49,688 bases of DNA, taken from Methanosarcinales archaeon. GTDB taxonomy: Archaea; Halobacteriota; Methanosarcinia; Methanosarcinales; Methanoperedenaceae. The position numbers and the translations under genes are program-made. The DNA is taken from assembly GCA_905339155.1 (NCBI GenBank), contig CAJPFJ010000049.1:1-49688 (forward strand). The letters run 5' to 3'. Below the pieces are notes generated by a model. It made no database searches. It saw only the letters and a program-made list of their open reading frames with translations, and was not told the origin of the DNA. Every line of letters starts with the position of its first letter. Position 1 is the first letter of the stretch. Positions 18,546 through 27,906 of the stretch are shown piece by piece.

Positions 18546-18638
18546 TTAAGCCATGTAAAGTCTTACTTTCTTAAACATTTCTTCTGCTACTTTTTCTTCT
18601 TCATCTTTTCTCTGGTTTTCAATTTTTTCATTGTTCAT
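18546..18638 (-). CDS. 30-residue charged small ORF upstream of UbiA
   Basis: The 30 codons from ATG at 18638 encode a very charged peptide (segments KIENQRKDEEEKVAEEMF and KKVRLYMA), probably a single amphipathic helix. GGAGA is eight bases before the ATG. The TAA is seven bases before the UbiA ATG, and a TATA-like TTTTATATTAG lies upstream on the minus strand. No homologue is recognised. It could be a true small protein of the UbiA operon or a regulatory leader peptide. Confidence 0.5.
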   Translation of the reverse strand: MNNEKIENQRKDEEEKVAEEMFKKVRLYMA

Positions 18639-18739
18639 TTTTGTGTCTCCTTTATTTTGACCCTTTTGGGGCAATCACTACAATGACGTAAGCTAATATA
18701 AAATAACACTAAATATAGTTTAGAAATTATATTAAGAAA

Positions 18740-19024
18740 ATGAGTTACGAAAAACTGTTACGAAACTTTGTTCCGTATCATTATTTAAGAATGTTCACCT
18801 TATATGATATTATGTCAAAATTTGGGGAAACCATAGATAGAATTCTTGAAATGATACAAAATGGGGATAAAGTATATCTTAAAACTATCAGGGATCGGCT
18901 AATGCTATCAGACACAACTATTTTCAAGTTTATGAATGAATTCGGTCTGATCGAATTAAATGAAGGTACAGTAAGGATTACAAAACCAGGGTTGGAACTT
19001 CTGGTACTGGGACATTTGAATTGA
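18740..19024 (+). CDS. small winged-helix-like protein
   Basis: 94 residues. The central DRILEMIQNGDKVYLKTIRDRLMLSDTTIFKFMNEFGLIELNEGTVRIT reads as a winged helix: helix, turn-helix (SDTTIFKFMNEF), then a beta wing. This suggests DNA binding, but I do not recognise a family. The divergent promoter region with the UbiA cluster (18639-18739) is AT-rich with TATA-like sequences on both strands, so autoregulation is possible. Confidence 0.6.
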   Translation: MSYEKLLRNFVPYHYLRMFTLYDIMSKFGETIDRILEMIQNGDKVYLKTIRDRLMLSDTTIFKFMNEFGLIELNEGTVRITKPGLELLVLGHLN

Positions 19025-19105
19025 TCGATGACCACATTTCTTACAAAATTAAAGCTTTGATTTTGAAGAGATAATGATTTAGGTCATTCAGGTAATATAT
19101 GATTT

Positions 19106-19621
19106 ATGGATGTGAAAACAGCAATACGAACAAGACGAAGCATCCGGGCGTATGATCCCCGTGAAGTGGAAGAGGAAAAATTAGTGAGGATACTTGAATC
19201 CGGAAGACTTTCGCCTTCAGCTTCGAATCGCCAGGAGCGCAGGTTTATCGTAATAAAAGATGCCAGCACACGAAAAGCGCTTTCAGAAGCAGCAAAGAAC
19301 CAGAAATTTTTGGCCGATGCGCCTGTTGTAATAGCAGCCTGTTCTGTAGAAAAAGAATATGTAATGTCATGCGGCCAGCTTGCTTATCCCATAGACACCG
19401 CAATTGCGGTGGATCATATGACACTTGCGGCAGTTGAAGAAAGCCTTGGCACATGCTGGATTGGTGCATTTGATGAAAAAAAGGTCAAAGAAATATTGAA
19501 TATCCCGGATGATATTCGAGTAGTTACGCTTCTACCTCTTGGGTATCCCTCAGATACCCCGCGACCCACACCACGAAAAGGCCTTGATGAGATCGTTATG
19601 TGGGAAAAATGGAGGATTTGA
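19106..19621 (+). CDS. nitroreductase family protein
   Basis: 171 residues of the FMN-dependent nitroreductase family. The start [17 protein letters not shown] is the flavin-phosphate-binding signature, [12 protein letters not shown] follows, and the C-terminal half carries [13 protein letters not shown] and [17 protein letters not shown]. It is a short member, as is common in methanogens. The physiological substrate is unknown. It is monocistronic. Confidence 0.9.
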   Translation: MDVKTAIRTRRSIRAYDPREVEEEKLVRILESGRLSPSASNRQERRFIVIKDASTRKALSEAAKNQKFLADAPVVIAACSVEKEYVMSCGQLAYPIDTAIAVDHMTLAAVEESLGTCWIGAFDEKKVKEILNIPDDIRVVTLLPLGYPSDTPRPTPRKGLDEIVMWEKWRI

Positions 19622-19673
19622 AGCACCAATTTAGTTTGAATGGAACATGGATGATATGGATCATACCTTAAAG

Positions 19674-20024
19674 TTAAGAAGGTGTCAAAGTTGGAGTTAT
19701 TGTTGGTGTTGCTTTAAGGATTGCCTTAGTTTCATTACGTGTTGCATTAAGTGTTGAGTTAATTAATGCGTTAGTTTCATTACGTGTTGCATTAAGTGTT
19801 GAGTTAATTAATGCGTTAGTTTCATTACGTGTTGCGTTAATTGCTGAGTTAATTAATGCGTTAGTTTCATTACGTGTTGTATTAAGTGTTGAATTAATTA
19901 ATGCGTTAGTTTCGTTACGTGTTGCGTTAAGTGTTGGTGTTTTTAAACAGCCTGATAACGCCACTGCTGTTAATATTACCATTATTCCCAATGCAATAAT
20001 TTTTCTCAATTTCAGTGCCCTCAA
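19674..20024 (-). CDS. lipoprotein made of 15-residue sequon-rich repeats
   Basis: 116 residues. The signal peptide ends at a lipobox (VALSGC), so it is probably lipid-anchored outside the cell. The mature part is almost entirely five tandem copies of a 15-residue unit (consensus NATRNETNALINSTL), each with up to three N-glycosylation sequons, followed by a Thr/Pro tail. There is no ATG for the signal peptide: TTG at 20024 or 20009 is the likely start. The repeat period and charge pattern suggest a helical rod. Function unknown. Confidence 0.7.
   Translation of the reverse strand: MRALKLRKIIALGIMVILTAVALSGCLKTPTLNATRNETNALINSTLNTTRNETNALINSAINATRNETNALINSTLNATRNETNALINSTLNATRNETKAILKATPTITPTLTPS
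19718..19942 (-). repeat. tandem 45-bp coding repeat
   Basis: Five consecutive 45-bp units encode the 15-residue repeats of the lipoprotein. The copies at about 19733-19777, 19778-19822, 19823-19867 and 19868-19912 differ by only a few bases, while the outer edges are more diverged. Near identity at the DNA level implies recent duplication or ongoing homogenisation, so copy number may vary between strains. Confidence 0.9.
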
Positions 20025-20210
20025 TCATATCTGTTTCTAATAGCTGATATATTTTCTTATTTTCACAGGGTTCATTATCGGAGTGCATCTTGTCAATATT
20101 CAAAGCAGTAATACCCAAACAGACAAATTTAGGACATTTCGATGTTTTTTCTAACTATGTTGGCAAATAGAGGAAATCCTCACTGTTTCTTCATAATAAC
20201 ACTCAAGATC

Positions 20211-20711
20211 TTACCTTTTTTCACTCTGGACAACTTTTGCGCCGCGGTTCATCGCGATCTTACCTGTCCTGACCATCTCTTTTATCCCGAACTGGCGAAG
20301 CAATTGCTCTATGGCATTGATCTTGCTCTCATCACCTGTCACTTCAATAACAAGCGATTTTATTCCAACATCAACAATTTTGGCCCTGAAAATATTTACG
20401 ATCTGCATTACTTCAGCGCGAGTTGTTGAATCGACTCCGACTTTAATGAGTGCAAGTTCCCTGTTTACAGATTCCTCTGCCGGGATGTCACTTACCCTTA
20501 TAACATCAATAAGTTTATTCAGCTGTTTTTGAACCTGTTCAAGGACATTATCATCTCCGCTTACAAGAATTGTAATACGTGAAATATCCTTGTTTTCCGT
20601 AATACCAACAGCCAGGCTTTCTATATTAAAACCTCTCCTTGAGAATAAACCTGCAACCCTTGTTAAGACTCCGGGTTTATTTTCCACAAGTATGGCAAGC
20701 GTATGTTTCAT
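20211..20711 (-). CDS. ilvN: acetolactate synthase small (regulatory) subunit
   Basis: 166 residues from ATG at 20711. The N-terminal ACT domain reads [21 protein letters not shown] and contains the valine-site region FNIESLAVG; a C-terminal regulatory domain follows. It regulates and stabilises the catalytic IlvB subunit. The ATG is four bases after the ilvB stop, so it is the third gene of cimA-ilvB-ilvN. Confidence 0.95.
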   Translation of the reverse strand: MKHTLAILVENKPGVLTRVAGLFSRRGFNIESLAVGITENKDISRITILVSGDDNVLEQVQKQLNKLIDVIRVSDIPAEESVNRELALIKVGVDSTTRAEVMQIVNIFRAKIVDVGIKSLVIEVTGDESKINAIEQLLRQFGIKEMVRTGKIAMNRGAKVVQSEKR

Positions 20712-20715
20712 TTTT

Positions 20716-22395
20716 TCACTCCAGGTCCAGTATCTCATTGATGGCTGCTCCAGCCGGGACCATTGGAGATACGTTTTCTTCCCGCTCAACTACGAAATCA
20801 ATAATTGTTGGCCTCTTAGATGCTACAGCTTCTTCAATAACATCCTTCACTTCGGACTTCTTTGTAGCGCGAAGTCCCAGCGCCCCATAAGCCTGTGCAA
20901 GTTTCACAAAATCCACGCTGTTGTTAAGACATGTTGATGAATACCGCCTGCCAAAGAACAATTCCTGCCACTGTCTCACCATTCCAAGGAATCCATTGTT
21001 CAATATTGCAACGATAACCGGAATGTCTTCCTGGACAACAGTTGCAAGCTCCTGTGAGTTCATCTGGAAAGATCCATCACCGGAGATATCAATGACAGTA
21101 CATTCAGGTTTTCCAACCTTTGCGCCAATGGCGGCAGGGAAGCCGTAGCCCATAGTGCCAAGCCCTCCGCTTGATATGAATGTCCCAGGCGTTTTATAAT
21201 TAAAGAATTGTGCCGCCCACATCTGATTTTGTCCGACTTCAGTAACAATTATCGCATCAGGGCATATTTCACTTATCTGCTCAACTACATATTGGGGGCG
21301 AAGCAATTTATCCTTCTTATAAGTTAGCGGGTATTCTTTTTTCCATGCTTCTATTTTCTTGATCCATACATCCGTCTTTGCCTGTTCAATTTTTACATAT
21401 TTTATGAGGCTTTTCAGAACATTTTTAGCATCCCCGACTATCGGGATATCTACGCGAACATTCTTACTTATCTCAGCCGGGTCAATATCAATATGTATTA
21501 TCCTGGCATTAGGCGCAAACGCAGAAATCTTACCTGTCACCCTGTCATCAAAACGTACTCCAACTGCGATTATCAGATCAGATTCCTGGATAGCATAATT
21601 TGCATACCTTGTACCATGCATCCCCAACATTCCAACAGACAGCGGATGAGCTGTGGGAAAAGCGCTCATACCCATAAGGGTCGTAGTAACAGGAGCAATT
21701 ATGGTTTCAGCAAGATCCCTCAATTCTTCAGCAGCCTTTGAGATAATAATACCTCCGCCTACATAGAATATTGGCTTTTCAGCTTTTATTATCAAAGATG
21801 CAGCCTTTTTTATCTGCTGTTCATTTCCTGTATATGTTGGTTTATAACCGCGTAATTTTACTTCCTGTGGATATTCAAAGTCTATTACTTCTATTTGAAC
21901 ATCCTTGGGTATATCGATCAGGACTGGTCCGGGTCTCCCTGTCTGGGCAATATAGAACGCTTCCTTGAAAATCCTGGGTATGTCTTTTGCATCCTGGACC
22001 AAATAATTGTGTTTTGTGATCGGAAGTGTTATGCCAGTGATATTTGCTTCCTGAAAGGCGTCATAACCGATCATAGATCTTGGTACTTGCCCTGTTATTG
22101 CGACAATGGGCACTGAATCCATATATGCAGTTGCAATACCTGTAACAAGGTTTGTTGCCCCTGGACCTGATGTAGCCAGGCAAACCCCGGCTTTTCCTGT
22201 CGCTCTCGCATAACCATCCGCAGCATGAGCGGCAGCTTGCTCATGTCTTACAAGTATATGTCTTATATTTGCATCATATAATTCATCGTAAAGTGGAAGA
22301 ACCTGTCCTCCCGGATATCCGAAGATAACTTCGACATTTTCGCGGTAGAGCGATTCAATTACTGATCGTGCACCAGACATTTTGGGTTTTGTCAT
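20716..22395 (-). CDS. ilvB: acetolactate synthase large (catalytic) subunit
   Basis: 559 residues of the TPP enzyme, full length. The N-terminal [17 protein letters not shown] holds the catalytic Glu region, [13 protein letters not shown] follows, and the C-terminal TPP/Mg motif starts at GDGSFQMN and ends near [11 protein letters not shown]. It condenses pyruvate with pyruvate or 2-oxobutyrate. The ATG at 22395 is chosen (SD AGGTTGAT) over an upstream TTG. It sits 54 bases after cimA. ilvC is not in the window. Confidence 0.96.
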   Translation of the reverse strand: MTKPKMSGARSVIESLYRENVEVIFGYPGGQVLPLYDELYDANIRHILVRHEQAAAHAADGYARATGKAGVCLATSGPGATNLVTGIATAYMDSVPIVAITGQVPRSMIGYDAFQEANITGITLPITKHNYLVQDAKDIPRIFKEAFYIAQTGRPGPVLIDIPKDVQIEVIDFEYPQEVKLRGYKPTYTGNEQQIKKAASLIIKAEKPIFYVGGGIIISKAAEELRDLAETIIAPVTTTLMGMSAFPTAHPLSVGMLGMHGTRYANYAIQESDLIIAVGVRFDDRVTGKISAFAPNARIIHIDIDPAEISKNVRVDIPIVGDAKNVLKSLIKYVKIEQAKTDVWIKKIEAWKKEYPLTYKKDKLLRPQYVVEQISEICPDAIIVTEVGQNQMWAAQFFNYKTPGTFISSGGLGTMGYGFPAAIGAKVGKPECTVIDISGDGSFQMNSQELATVVQEDIPVIVAILNNGFLGMVRQWQELFFGRRYSSTCLNNSVDFVKLAQAYGALGLRATKKSEVKDVIEEAVASKRPTIIDFVVEREENVSPMVPAGAAINEILDLE

Positions 22396-22449
22396 TTTTA
22401 TCAACCTTTAACATTGACTGATATTGTATAAATATTTCTAAGATTCGAT

Positions 22450-23922
22450 CTAGTTTTTTTCCTGTTGTATTAACCTGTTTATGCCTTCAAGGACTGCCTC
22501 AACTGATGCCATTATGATATCTGTCCTTGCGCCTCTTGCTGTTATTGTTTTTCCCCCTTTGCTGAGTTTTACCCAGACTTCAACGAGGGCATCGGTTCCG
22601 CCTGTTATAGCATCAACATGGTATTCATCAAGATGTATATCCGCAACCCCTGATAGGGCTTTTTTCAAAGCATTTATTGCCGCATCCACAGGTCCTGTTC
22701 CCACGCCTGCTTCAACGACATGATTCCCGTTGACTTTCAACCTGACAGAAGCAGTAGGCATCACAGTATTTCCGGCTACGACAGTAAGTTCTTCAAGCTT
22801 GATCTTTGCTTCCTGGTATATTCCAAGGACTGTCTCAGCTATTGTCTGGAGATCTGCATCCGTGACACGTTTTCCTTTATCTCCAAGTTCTTTCATCCGA
22901 ATAACGATATCATCGATCTGCTTTTCAGTTGCAACAAGCCCCAGTTCTTTTAATGCAAGCACTACTGAACTTCTTCCCGCGTGTTTTCCGAGAACGATAT
23001 TGCGCTCCCTGCCCACAAGTTCCGGTGTTATTGGTTCGTACGTGGCAGTATTGGCAAGAAGCCCATGAACATGGATGCCTGCTTCATGAGTGAATGCATT
23101 TCCACCCACTATTGACTTATTGGGGGCGACCGGAATGCCGCTTAGCCTGCTCACAAGACGCGATGTCGTGTATAATCCTTTTATATCGATCGCTGTTTTA
23201 TGCTTATATAATGAATAAAGAACCATGACCACTTCTTCAAGGGAGGTATTCCCGGCGCGCTCTCCGATGCCATTAATGGTAACATGCGCTTCATTTGCAC
23301 CTGCACGCAGAGCTGAAACAGTATTGGCTGTAGCCATTCCGAAATCATTATGGCAATGAATGCTTACAGGAGCACGAAGGCAGGACAGGTCCCTGAAGAT
23401 CTCATAGGTATTTTCAGGAAGAAGAATCCCTACCGTATCGCAAAAACACAACCTGTCAGCTCCCGCATCGATCCCTGCATTATAAACGGATTTAAGATAT
23501 TCAAGGTCTGCCCTTGATGCATCTTCCCCGCTTAATTCTACAATTAATCCATGCGATTTTGCGTACTCTGTCATTTGCGCAGCCAGTTCCCGGACAGAAT
23601 CCCTGTCTTTTTTCAATTTTTGCTGTATATGAAGGTCAGATACAGGAACAACAAGGTGGATTGAGTCAACATCGCATAAAAGGGCTGCATCAATATCTTC
23701 CTTCTTAATACGGCAGTAGCTGCAAATCTCCGCATTCAATCCTGCTGCTGCTATTTCTTTTATCGAAGCGCGCTCACCCTCGGAAGTGATAGCAGAACCG
23801 GCTTCCAGAATATCAACGTTGAGGCTGTCTATCTTTCTTGCGATCAACAGCTTGTTCTCTGTTGTGAGTGAAACTCCGGGTGTCTGTTCTCCGTCCCTGA
23901 GGGTGGTATCGAGAATTTTTAT
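22450..23922 (-). CDS. cimA: (R)-citramalate synthase
   Basis: About 490 residues, closely resembling Methanocaldococcus CimA in order and motifs (VDILEAGSAITSEGER, GLNAEICSY, VHLVVPVSDLHI, HCHNDFGMATANT, GIGERAGN). It makes citramalate from pyruvate and acetyl-CoA for isoleucine, and the ilvBN neighbours fit that. The catalytic N-terminus ILDTTLRDGEQTPGVSLT is encoded upstream of the first possible TTG (23847), so translation must begin near 23922. There the expected Met codon is ATA, and no ATG, GTG or TTG exists between it and an in-frame TAG. LeuA (isopropylmalate synthase) is the alternative function. Confidence 0.9.
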   Translation of the reverse strand: MKILDTTLRDGEQTPGVSLTTENKLLIARKIDSLNVDILEAGSAITSEGERASIKEIAAAGLNAEICSYCRIKKEDIDAALLCDVDSIHLVVPVSDLHIQQKLKKDRDSVRELAAQMTEYAKSHGLIVELSGEDASRADLEYLKSVYNAGIDAGADRLCFCDTVGILLPENTYEIFRDLSCLRAPVSIHCHNDFGMATANTVSALRAGANEAHVTINGIGERAGNTSLEEVVMVLYSLYKHKTAIDIKGLYTTSRLVSRLSGIPVAPNKSIVGGNAFTHEAGIHVHGLLANTATYEPITPELVGRERNIVLGKHAGRSSVVLALKELGLVATEKQIDDIVIRMKELGDKGKRVTDADLQTIAETVLGIYQEAKIKLEELTVVAGNTVMPTASVRLKVNGNHVVEAGVGTGPVDAAINALKKALSGVADIHLDEYHVDAITGGTDALVEVWVKLSKGGKTITARGARTDIIMASVEAVLEGINRLIQQEKN

Positions 23923-24008
23923 ATTTTTAAATAAAGGAAATCCCTTCTATTATTTTAGTTGTGAATCCAGTATAACGGTCTTGAGTTGTATATTACTTTA
24001 TCTGTATT

Positions 24009-24188
24009 TCATTTCTTCTTATACACATTCAGCCCTATTTTCAAAGCTTCCTTGCCAGGTATGGACTGATTGCCTTCGCTTGAAGCGATAATGATAGTTT
24101 TCCCGGATGTTGATGGCCCGAAATCCTTCGTTAAATCCACTTTTATAGTTAAGATGTTCCCTTCTACCAACATTTCCACGTTCTTCAT
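24009..24188 (-). CDS. small conserved archaeal protein
   Basis: 59 residues from ATG at 24188 (SD GTGAT). The sequence GNILTIKVDLTKDFGPSTSG followed by KTIIIASSEGN is a recurring small-protein pattern in methanogens and some bacteria; no function is known to me. It is predicted to be a soluble beta-rich protein. It lies between the M42 peptidase and cimA on the same strand and is probably cotranscribed with the peptidase. Confidence 0.7.
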   Translation of the reverse strand: MKNVEMLVEGNILTIKVDLTKDFGPSTSGKTIIIASSEGNQSIPGKEALKIGLNVYKKK

Positions 24189-24237
24189 ATATTTATCACT
24201 CTTTATTATTTTAATTTGTATCAACAATCTTCTGTAT

Positions 24238-25287
24238 TCAGAAAAACCTATCTGCGATTTCAACTGCCCTTGCGATCAATTCTGCGCTCTTTTCAAGGTC
24301 TGTCATGCTCAACACTGATACGGGAGTGTGGATATAACGTGTGGGCATGCTGATAACACCTGTGGGTATTCCTTCCTTTGTAAGATGTATTGCCGATGCA
24401 TCAGTAGTGCCGCCGCTTCCCACTTCAAGCTGGTATGGGATACTGTTTGCCCCTGCTGCCTCCTTTAGCCATTTTAACACCGGTTCAGGAACGATTATCC
24501 CGCGCCCGTCAGCATCACTTACAGTGACAGAAGGGCCTTTTCCCACCTCGATCGAGGAATCTTTCTTATCGATTCCCGGATGATCTCCCGTTATTGTGAC
24601 ATCCGTAGCAAGAGCAACATCAGGATGTAATCTGAAAGCAGATGTTTTTGCCCCTTTTAATCCTACTTCTTCCTGGACCGTAAACACTGCATGGACTGTG
24701 GCTTTTACATCTTTCATCATGCTAAGCGCTTCAATTAGCATCACACAACCTGCCCTGTTATCAAAAGCCTTTCCAGTGACAAAGTCATTTCCCAGGGATT
24801 TGAAATCAATATCAGAAGTGACCGGGGTTCCGGTTTTTACACCAATTTTTTCTGCATCTTCTTTACTCGTTGCCCCGATATCGATGAACATGTCATCGGC
24901 TTTTATTATTTTTTTTTTATCCTCTTCTTTTATTACATGAGGGGGTTTGGAACCAAGGACGCCATATATAGGGCCATTCTCTGTATGCATGATCATCCTC
25001 TGGTTAAGAAGGGTCTGGTCAAACCATCCTCCGGTCTTTGTAAAACGCGCAAAACCTTTATCATCAACATATTTTACCATTAACCCGATCTCATCCATAT
25101 GGGCGGCAAGCATCACAACAGGTTTTTTTCCTTTTTTTGTAGCAATGAGGTTACCCATCTTATCAGTTAAAATTTCATCAACATAGGGCTCTACTTCCTC
25201 TTCAATGATCTGCCTTATATTTCCTTCATATCCTGAAACACCGTGTGCATTCGATAATCTCTCTAAAAGCGCTTTTCTATCAAACAT
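24238..25287 (-). CDS. M42 family metallopeptidase (tetrahedral aminopeptidase type)
   Basis: 349 residues from ATG at 25287 (SD GGAGTGA). M42 motifs are clear: AAHMDEIGLMV (metal His/Asp), AFDNRAGC (bridging Asp), FTVQEEVGLKGA (catalytic and metal Glu), ATDVT, and a late GIPTGVISMPTRYIHTP. Such enzymes form dodecameric tetrahedra and trim peptides released by the proteasome. It is a cytoplasmic protein with no signal peptide. Confidence 0.93.
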   Translation of the reverse strand: MFDRKALLERLSNAHGVSGYEGNIRQIIEEEVEPYVDEILTDKMGNLIATKKGKKPVVMLAAHMDEIGLMVKYVDDKGFARFTKTGGWFDQTLLNQRMIMHTENGPIYGVLGSKPPHVIKEEDKKKIIKADDMFIDIGATSKEDAEKIGVKTGTPVTSDIDFKSLGNDFVTGKAFDNRAGCVMLIEALSMMKDVKATVHAVFTVQEEVGLKGAKTSAFRLHPDVALATDVTITGDHPGIDKKDSSIEVGKGPSVTVSDADGRGIIVPEPVLKWLKEAAGANSIPYQLEVGSGGTTDASAIHLTKEGIPTGVISMPTRYIHTPVSVLSMTDLEKSAELIARAVEIADRFF

Positions 25288-25335
25288 AAATTTCACTCCG
25301 ATAATATTGTTAGTTGATGTAATTAAATTATTGGA

Positions 25336-25366
25336 CAAAAAAGATCAAACACCGCAGGAACTGCGG
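25336..25366 (-). terminator. hairpin plus T-run, likely transcription terminator
   Basis: On the minus strand a perfect hairpin CCGCAG-TTC-CTGCGG (25352-25366) is followed within a few bases by a run of six T (25336-25341). It lies downstream of the 53-residue small gene and YgiQ, and upstream of the M42 gene, which suits termination of the former. Confidence 0.55.
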
Positions 25367-25422
25367 AATTCAAAGCCTGTCCGGGTAGTCTAAAGCACAG
25401 AAACAATGACGCAGCGTGAGGT

Positions 25423-25584
25423 TCACTTCTTAGCTAATAGATAGCTGGCTATTATGATAACGACTACAGATACAATACTTATCAAAACTCTTAATCCCGG
25501 GCGCACATCAGTAGCGCCTTCCACTCCCCCAATAATTCCTACTGCATACAATATGTAACCGACAGTTCTTTCATTGAAATCCAT
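25423..25584 (-). CDS. 53-residue two-helix membrane protein
   Basis: The ATG at 25584 has GGTGG as SD and opens a 53-codon gene that starts MDFNERTVGYILYAVGIIGG. One hydrophobic segment covers about residues 9-22 and a second, stronger one (VLISIVSVVVIIIASYLLA) residues 33-51, with a short charged loop between and AKK at the end. It is a small inner-membrane-type protein of unknown function. It starts 37 bases after the YgiQ gene and is followed by the hairpin terminator. Confidence 0.7.
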   Translation of the reverse strand: MDFNERTVGYILYAVGIIGGVEGATDVRPGLRVLISIVSVVVIIIASYLLAKK

Positions 25585-25621
25585 AATTCCACCTCTTATT
25601 GTTTATATGGGATTGCAAGTA

Positions 25622-27457
25622 TTATAAATAGTTTACTACGCTATGGTTTATCCTTCTGTTCTCTTTTCCTTTCTTTACCAGGCACTTCCTCCCACTCCCG
25701 ATCAGATCATCTCTGCCTGCTATTTTCAACCCATCAATCACAAACCTGTAATTTCGTTCATCCCTGTACTGTAAAAGCGCCCGTTGGATCCTTTTTTCCC
25801 GTCCTTTAGCTACATGCACTTTTTCCATGGTGGCTGGATCGATGCCTGTGTAATACATGCACGTTGAAGCTGTCATAGGCGTGGGGGTGAAATCCTGGAC
25901 CTGTTCCGTGTAAAGGCTGTTATCGCGGATATATTCAGCAAGCTCAACCATGTCTTCAATTCTGCATCCGGGATGTCCGGACATGAAATATGGCAGGATA
26001 TATTGCCGTTTCCCAAGCCTCTTATTTTCTGCGTCAAATCGTTTCCTGAAATCCTCGAACATTTCTTTTCCCGGTTTGTGCATAATATCCGTGACATGTT
26101 TTATTATGTGCTCAGGCGCCACTTTGAGGTGTCCGCTCACATGATGCTCACAGAGTTGGGAAAGATACTCGGATGTATCTTTAAGCACAAGGTCATAGCG
26201 TATCCCCGAACCTATGAACACTTTCTTAATACCTTCTATTTCAAGGAGGCGCCGGAGGAGTTCGACCTGGTTTTTATGGCTTGCGTCAAGACTCCTGCAA
26301 TCCATACATATTTTATCGACACATGCGCCCCCTGCCTCCCATCTCTTGCATTTCAGTGAATACATATTTGCGGTTGGTCCTCCCACATCCTGCACGATTC
26401 CCTTAAAATCAGGCATCTTCGTCATTCTTTTTACTTCCCGAACGATCGATTCTATGCTCCTGCTCTGGATTATCCTGCCCTGGTGATGGGTAAGGGCGCA
26501 AAAAGAGCATGAGGCAAAGCATCCACGGTGGCTTATGACCGAAAATTTGACAGGATCAAGCGCTGGTATCGGCTTATTATAAGAGGGATGCGCTTTTCTT
26601 GAAAAAGGAAGTTCATATACATAGTCGAGTTCTACAGTACTTCGCGGCATTGCCGGTTTATTCTGGATTATTATGGTTTTTGGATGCGCCTGTACCACAG
26701 GTCTTCCCCGGATGGGGTCTTGTTCCTGGTAATGAAGGTTGAATGCTTTGGCATAAAGCTCTTTATCGCGTGAAACATCAGGAAATCCCGGTATTTCTAT
26801 ATAACCCTCATGCCCGATGGAGCGCCATTTGCTTATTTCCATTTTAATAGCTGTTCCTGCGATCTCTGTGATTTCTTTAATGTTCTTGCCTCTTGAAAGA
26901 AGATTTGCGATGTCTACAACCTGTCTCTCTCCCATCCCAAAAACAATCATATCCGCAGGCGCATCTGCAAGGATGGACTGGCGAACTGAATCAGACCAGT
27001 AATCGTAATGGGCAAACCGTCTGAGGCTTGCTTCAATTCCACCGAGAATGATAGGGGTATCAGGGAAAATCGAATGGAGCTTATCAGAATATACAATTGA
27101 TGCGCGGTTTGGCCGCAGTCCCCCTTTTCCACCTTGCGAATAAACATCATCACTTCGGATTTTGAGGTTCGCAGTATAATTATTTACCATAGAATCAACG
27201 TTTCCCGAACTCACACCGAAGAATAATCGTGGTTTTCCCAACCTTTTAAAATCGTTATTGCTTTTCCAGTCAGGTTGTGTTATGATACCAACAGTGAACC
27301 CGGCATCCCAGAGAACGCGCCCTATCAATGCTGTCCCGAAAGAAGGATGATCAACATAAGCATCGCCTGTTACAAGGATTATATCGAATTCCCGGATACA
27401 GAGTTTTTTGGCTTCCTGGAGTGACATAGGGAGGATAAGGGGTTGCTTTTTCATCAT
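25622..27457 (-). CDS. YgiQ family radical SAM protein (UPF0313)
   Basis: 611 residues. The N-terminal DIILVTGDAYVDHPSFGTALIG is a B12-binding-like domain of this family, and the radical SAM cluster motif is CFASCSFCALTHHQGR in the middle. The C-terminal portion (LPYFMSGHPGC, TPTPMTASTCMYYTG) matches YgiQ throughout. Cytoplasmic Fe-S enzyme, reaction unknown. The start is set at ATG 27457; an upstream in-frame TTG is less likely. The SD is weak. Confidence 0.93.
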   Translation of the reverse strand: MMKKQPLILPMSLQEAKKLCIREFDIILVTGDAYVDHPSFGTALIGRVLWDAGFTVGIITQPDWKSNNDFKRLGKPRLFFGVSSGNVDSMVNNYTANLKIRSDDVYSQGGKGGLRPNRASIVYSDKLHSIFPDTPIILGGIEASLRRFAHYDYWSDSVRQSILADAPADMIVFGMGERQVVDIANLLSRGKNIKEITEIAGTAIKMEISKWRSIGHEGYIEIPGFPDVSRDKELYAKAFNLHYQEQDPIRGRPVVQAHPKTIIIQNKPAMPRSTVELDYVYELPFSRKAHPSYNKPIPALDPVKFSVISHRGCFASCSFCALTHHQGRIIQSRSIESIVREVKRMTKMPDFKGIVQDVGGPTANMYSLKCKRWEAGGACVDKICMDCRSLDASHKNQVELLRRLLEIEGIKKVFIGSGIRYDLVLKDTSEYLSQLCEHHVSGHLKVAPEHIIKHVTDIMHKPGKEMFEDFRKRFDAENKRLGKRQYILPYFMSGHPGCRIEDMVELAEYIRDNSLYTEQVQDFTPTPMTASTCMYYTGIDPATMEKVHVAKGREKRIQRALLQYRDERNYRFVIDGLKIAGRDDLIGSGRKCLVKKGKENRRINHSVVNYL

Positions 27458-27510
27458 TTCAATCAAAAAATGATCATTATCCCTTATATCTACTGCGTGA
27501 CCCCAAAGTA

Positions 27511-27906
27511 TTAATCCGAATTTAACTGTTTTTTAAATTCCTTTGTCCACTCAGGATGATAGCATCCTTTGAACTCAAATCCAAGCGCTTTTCGTTCATT
27601 ATCATGGGCATCTGACCCACATACTTTATATGATTCGGCTGGTGCAGGTAAAACACCAAGCACCGATGCCTTAGAAACAAGAGCATCCAGGTCTTCATCA
27701 TTGAGCAGTCCTTCCCAGTTCAATGATATAGGGGTAACCCACAGAAATTTAGAGCCATCTTCTCTTTCAGCTGCCGAAACTATGAAACCTATTACGGGTT
27801 CTTTTATTATTGTTGTTTCAATATTCGACCTGTCACCTTTATTTTCCAGTTTTTTAGTCATGCCTTCAGGTTTATTTTGTATCTTTTTTTTCTTTGTTGG
27901 AGTCAT
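27511..27906 (-). CDS. hypothetical protein
   Basis: 131 residues with a basic, disordered N-terminus (TPTKKKKIQNKPEGMTKKL) and a compact C-terminal part with FKGCYHPEW near the end. There is no signal peptide, membrane helix or known motif. It lies 53 bases upstream of ygiQ on the same strand. The open frame and purine-rich SD-like leader support coding, but I recognise no family. Confidence 0.6.
   Translation of the reverse strand: MTPTKKKKIQNKPEGMTKKLENKGDRSNIETTIIKEPVIGFIVSAAEREDGSKFLWVTPISLNWEGLLNDEDLDALVSKASVLGVLPAPAESYKVCGSDAHDNERKALGFEFKGCYHPEWTKEFKKQLNSD

Noticed and set aside
19927..20118. Minus-strand 63-codon frame overlapping the repeat lipoprotein start
   Set aside because: The lipoprotein frame has a clear signal peptide and lipobox over the same bases; this one has no recognisable features.
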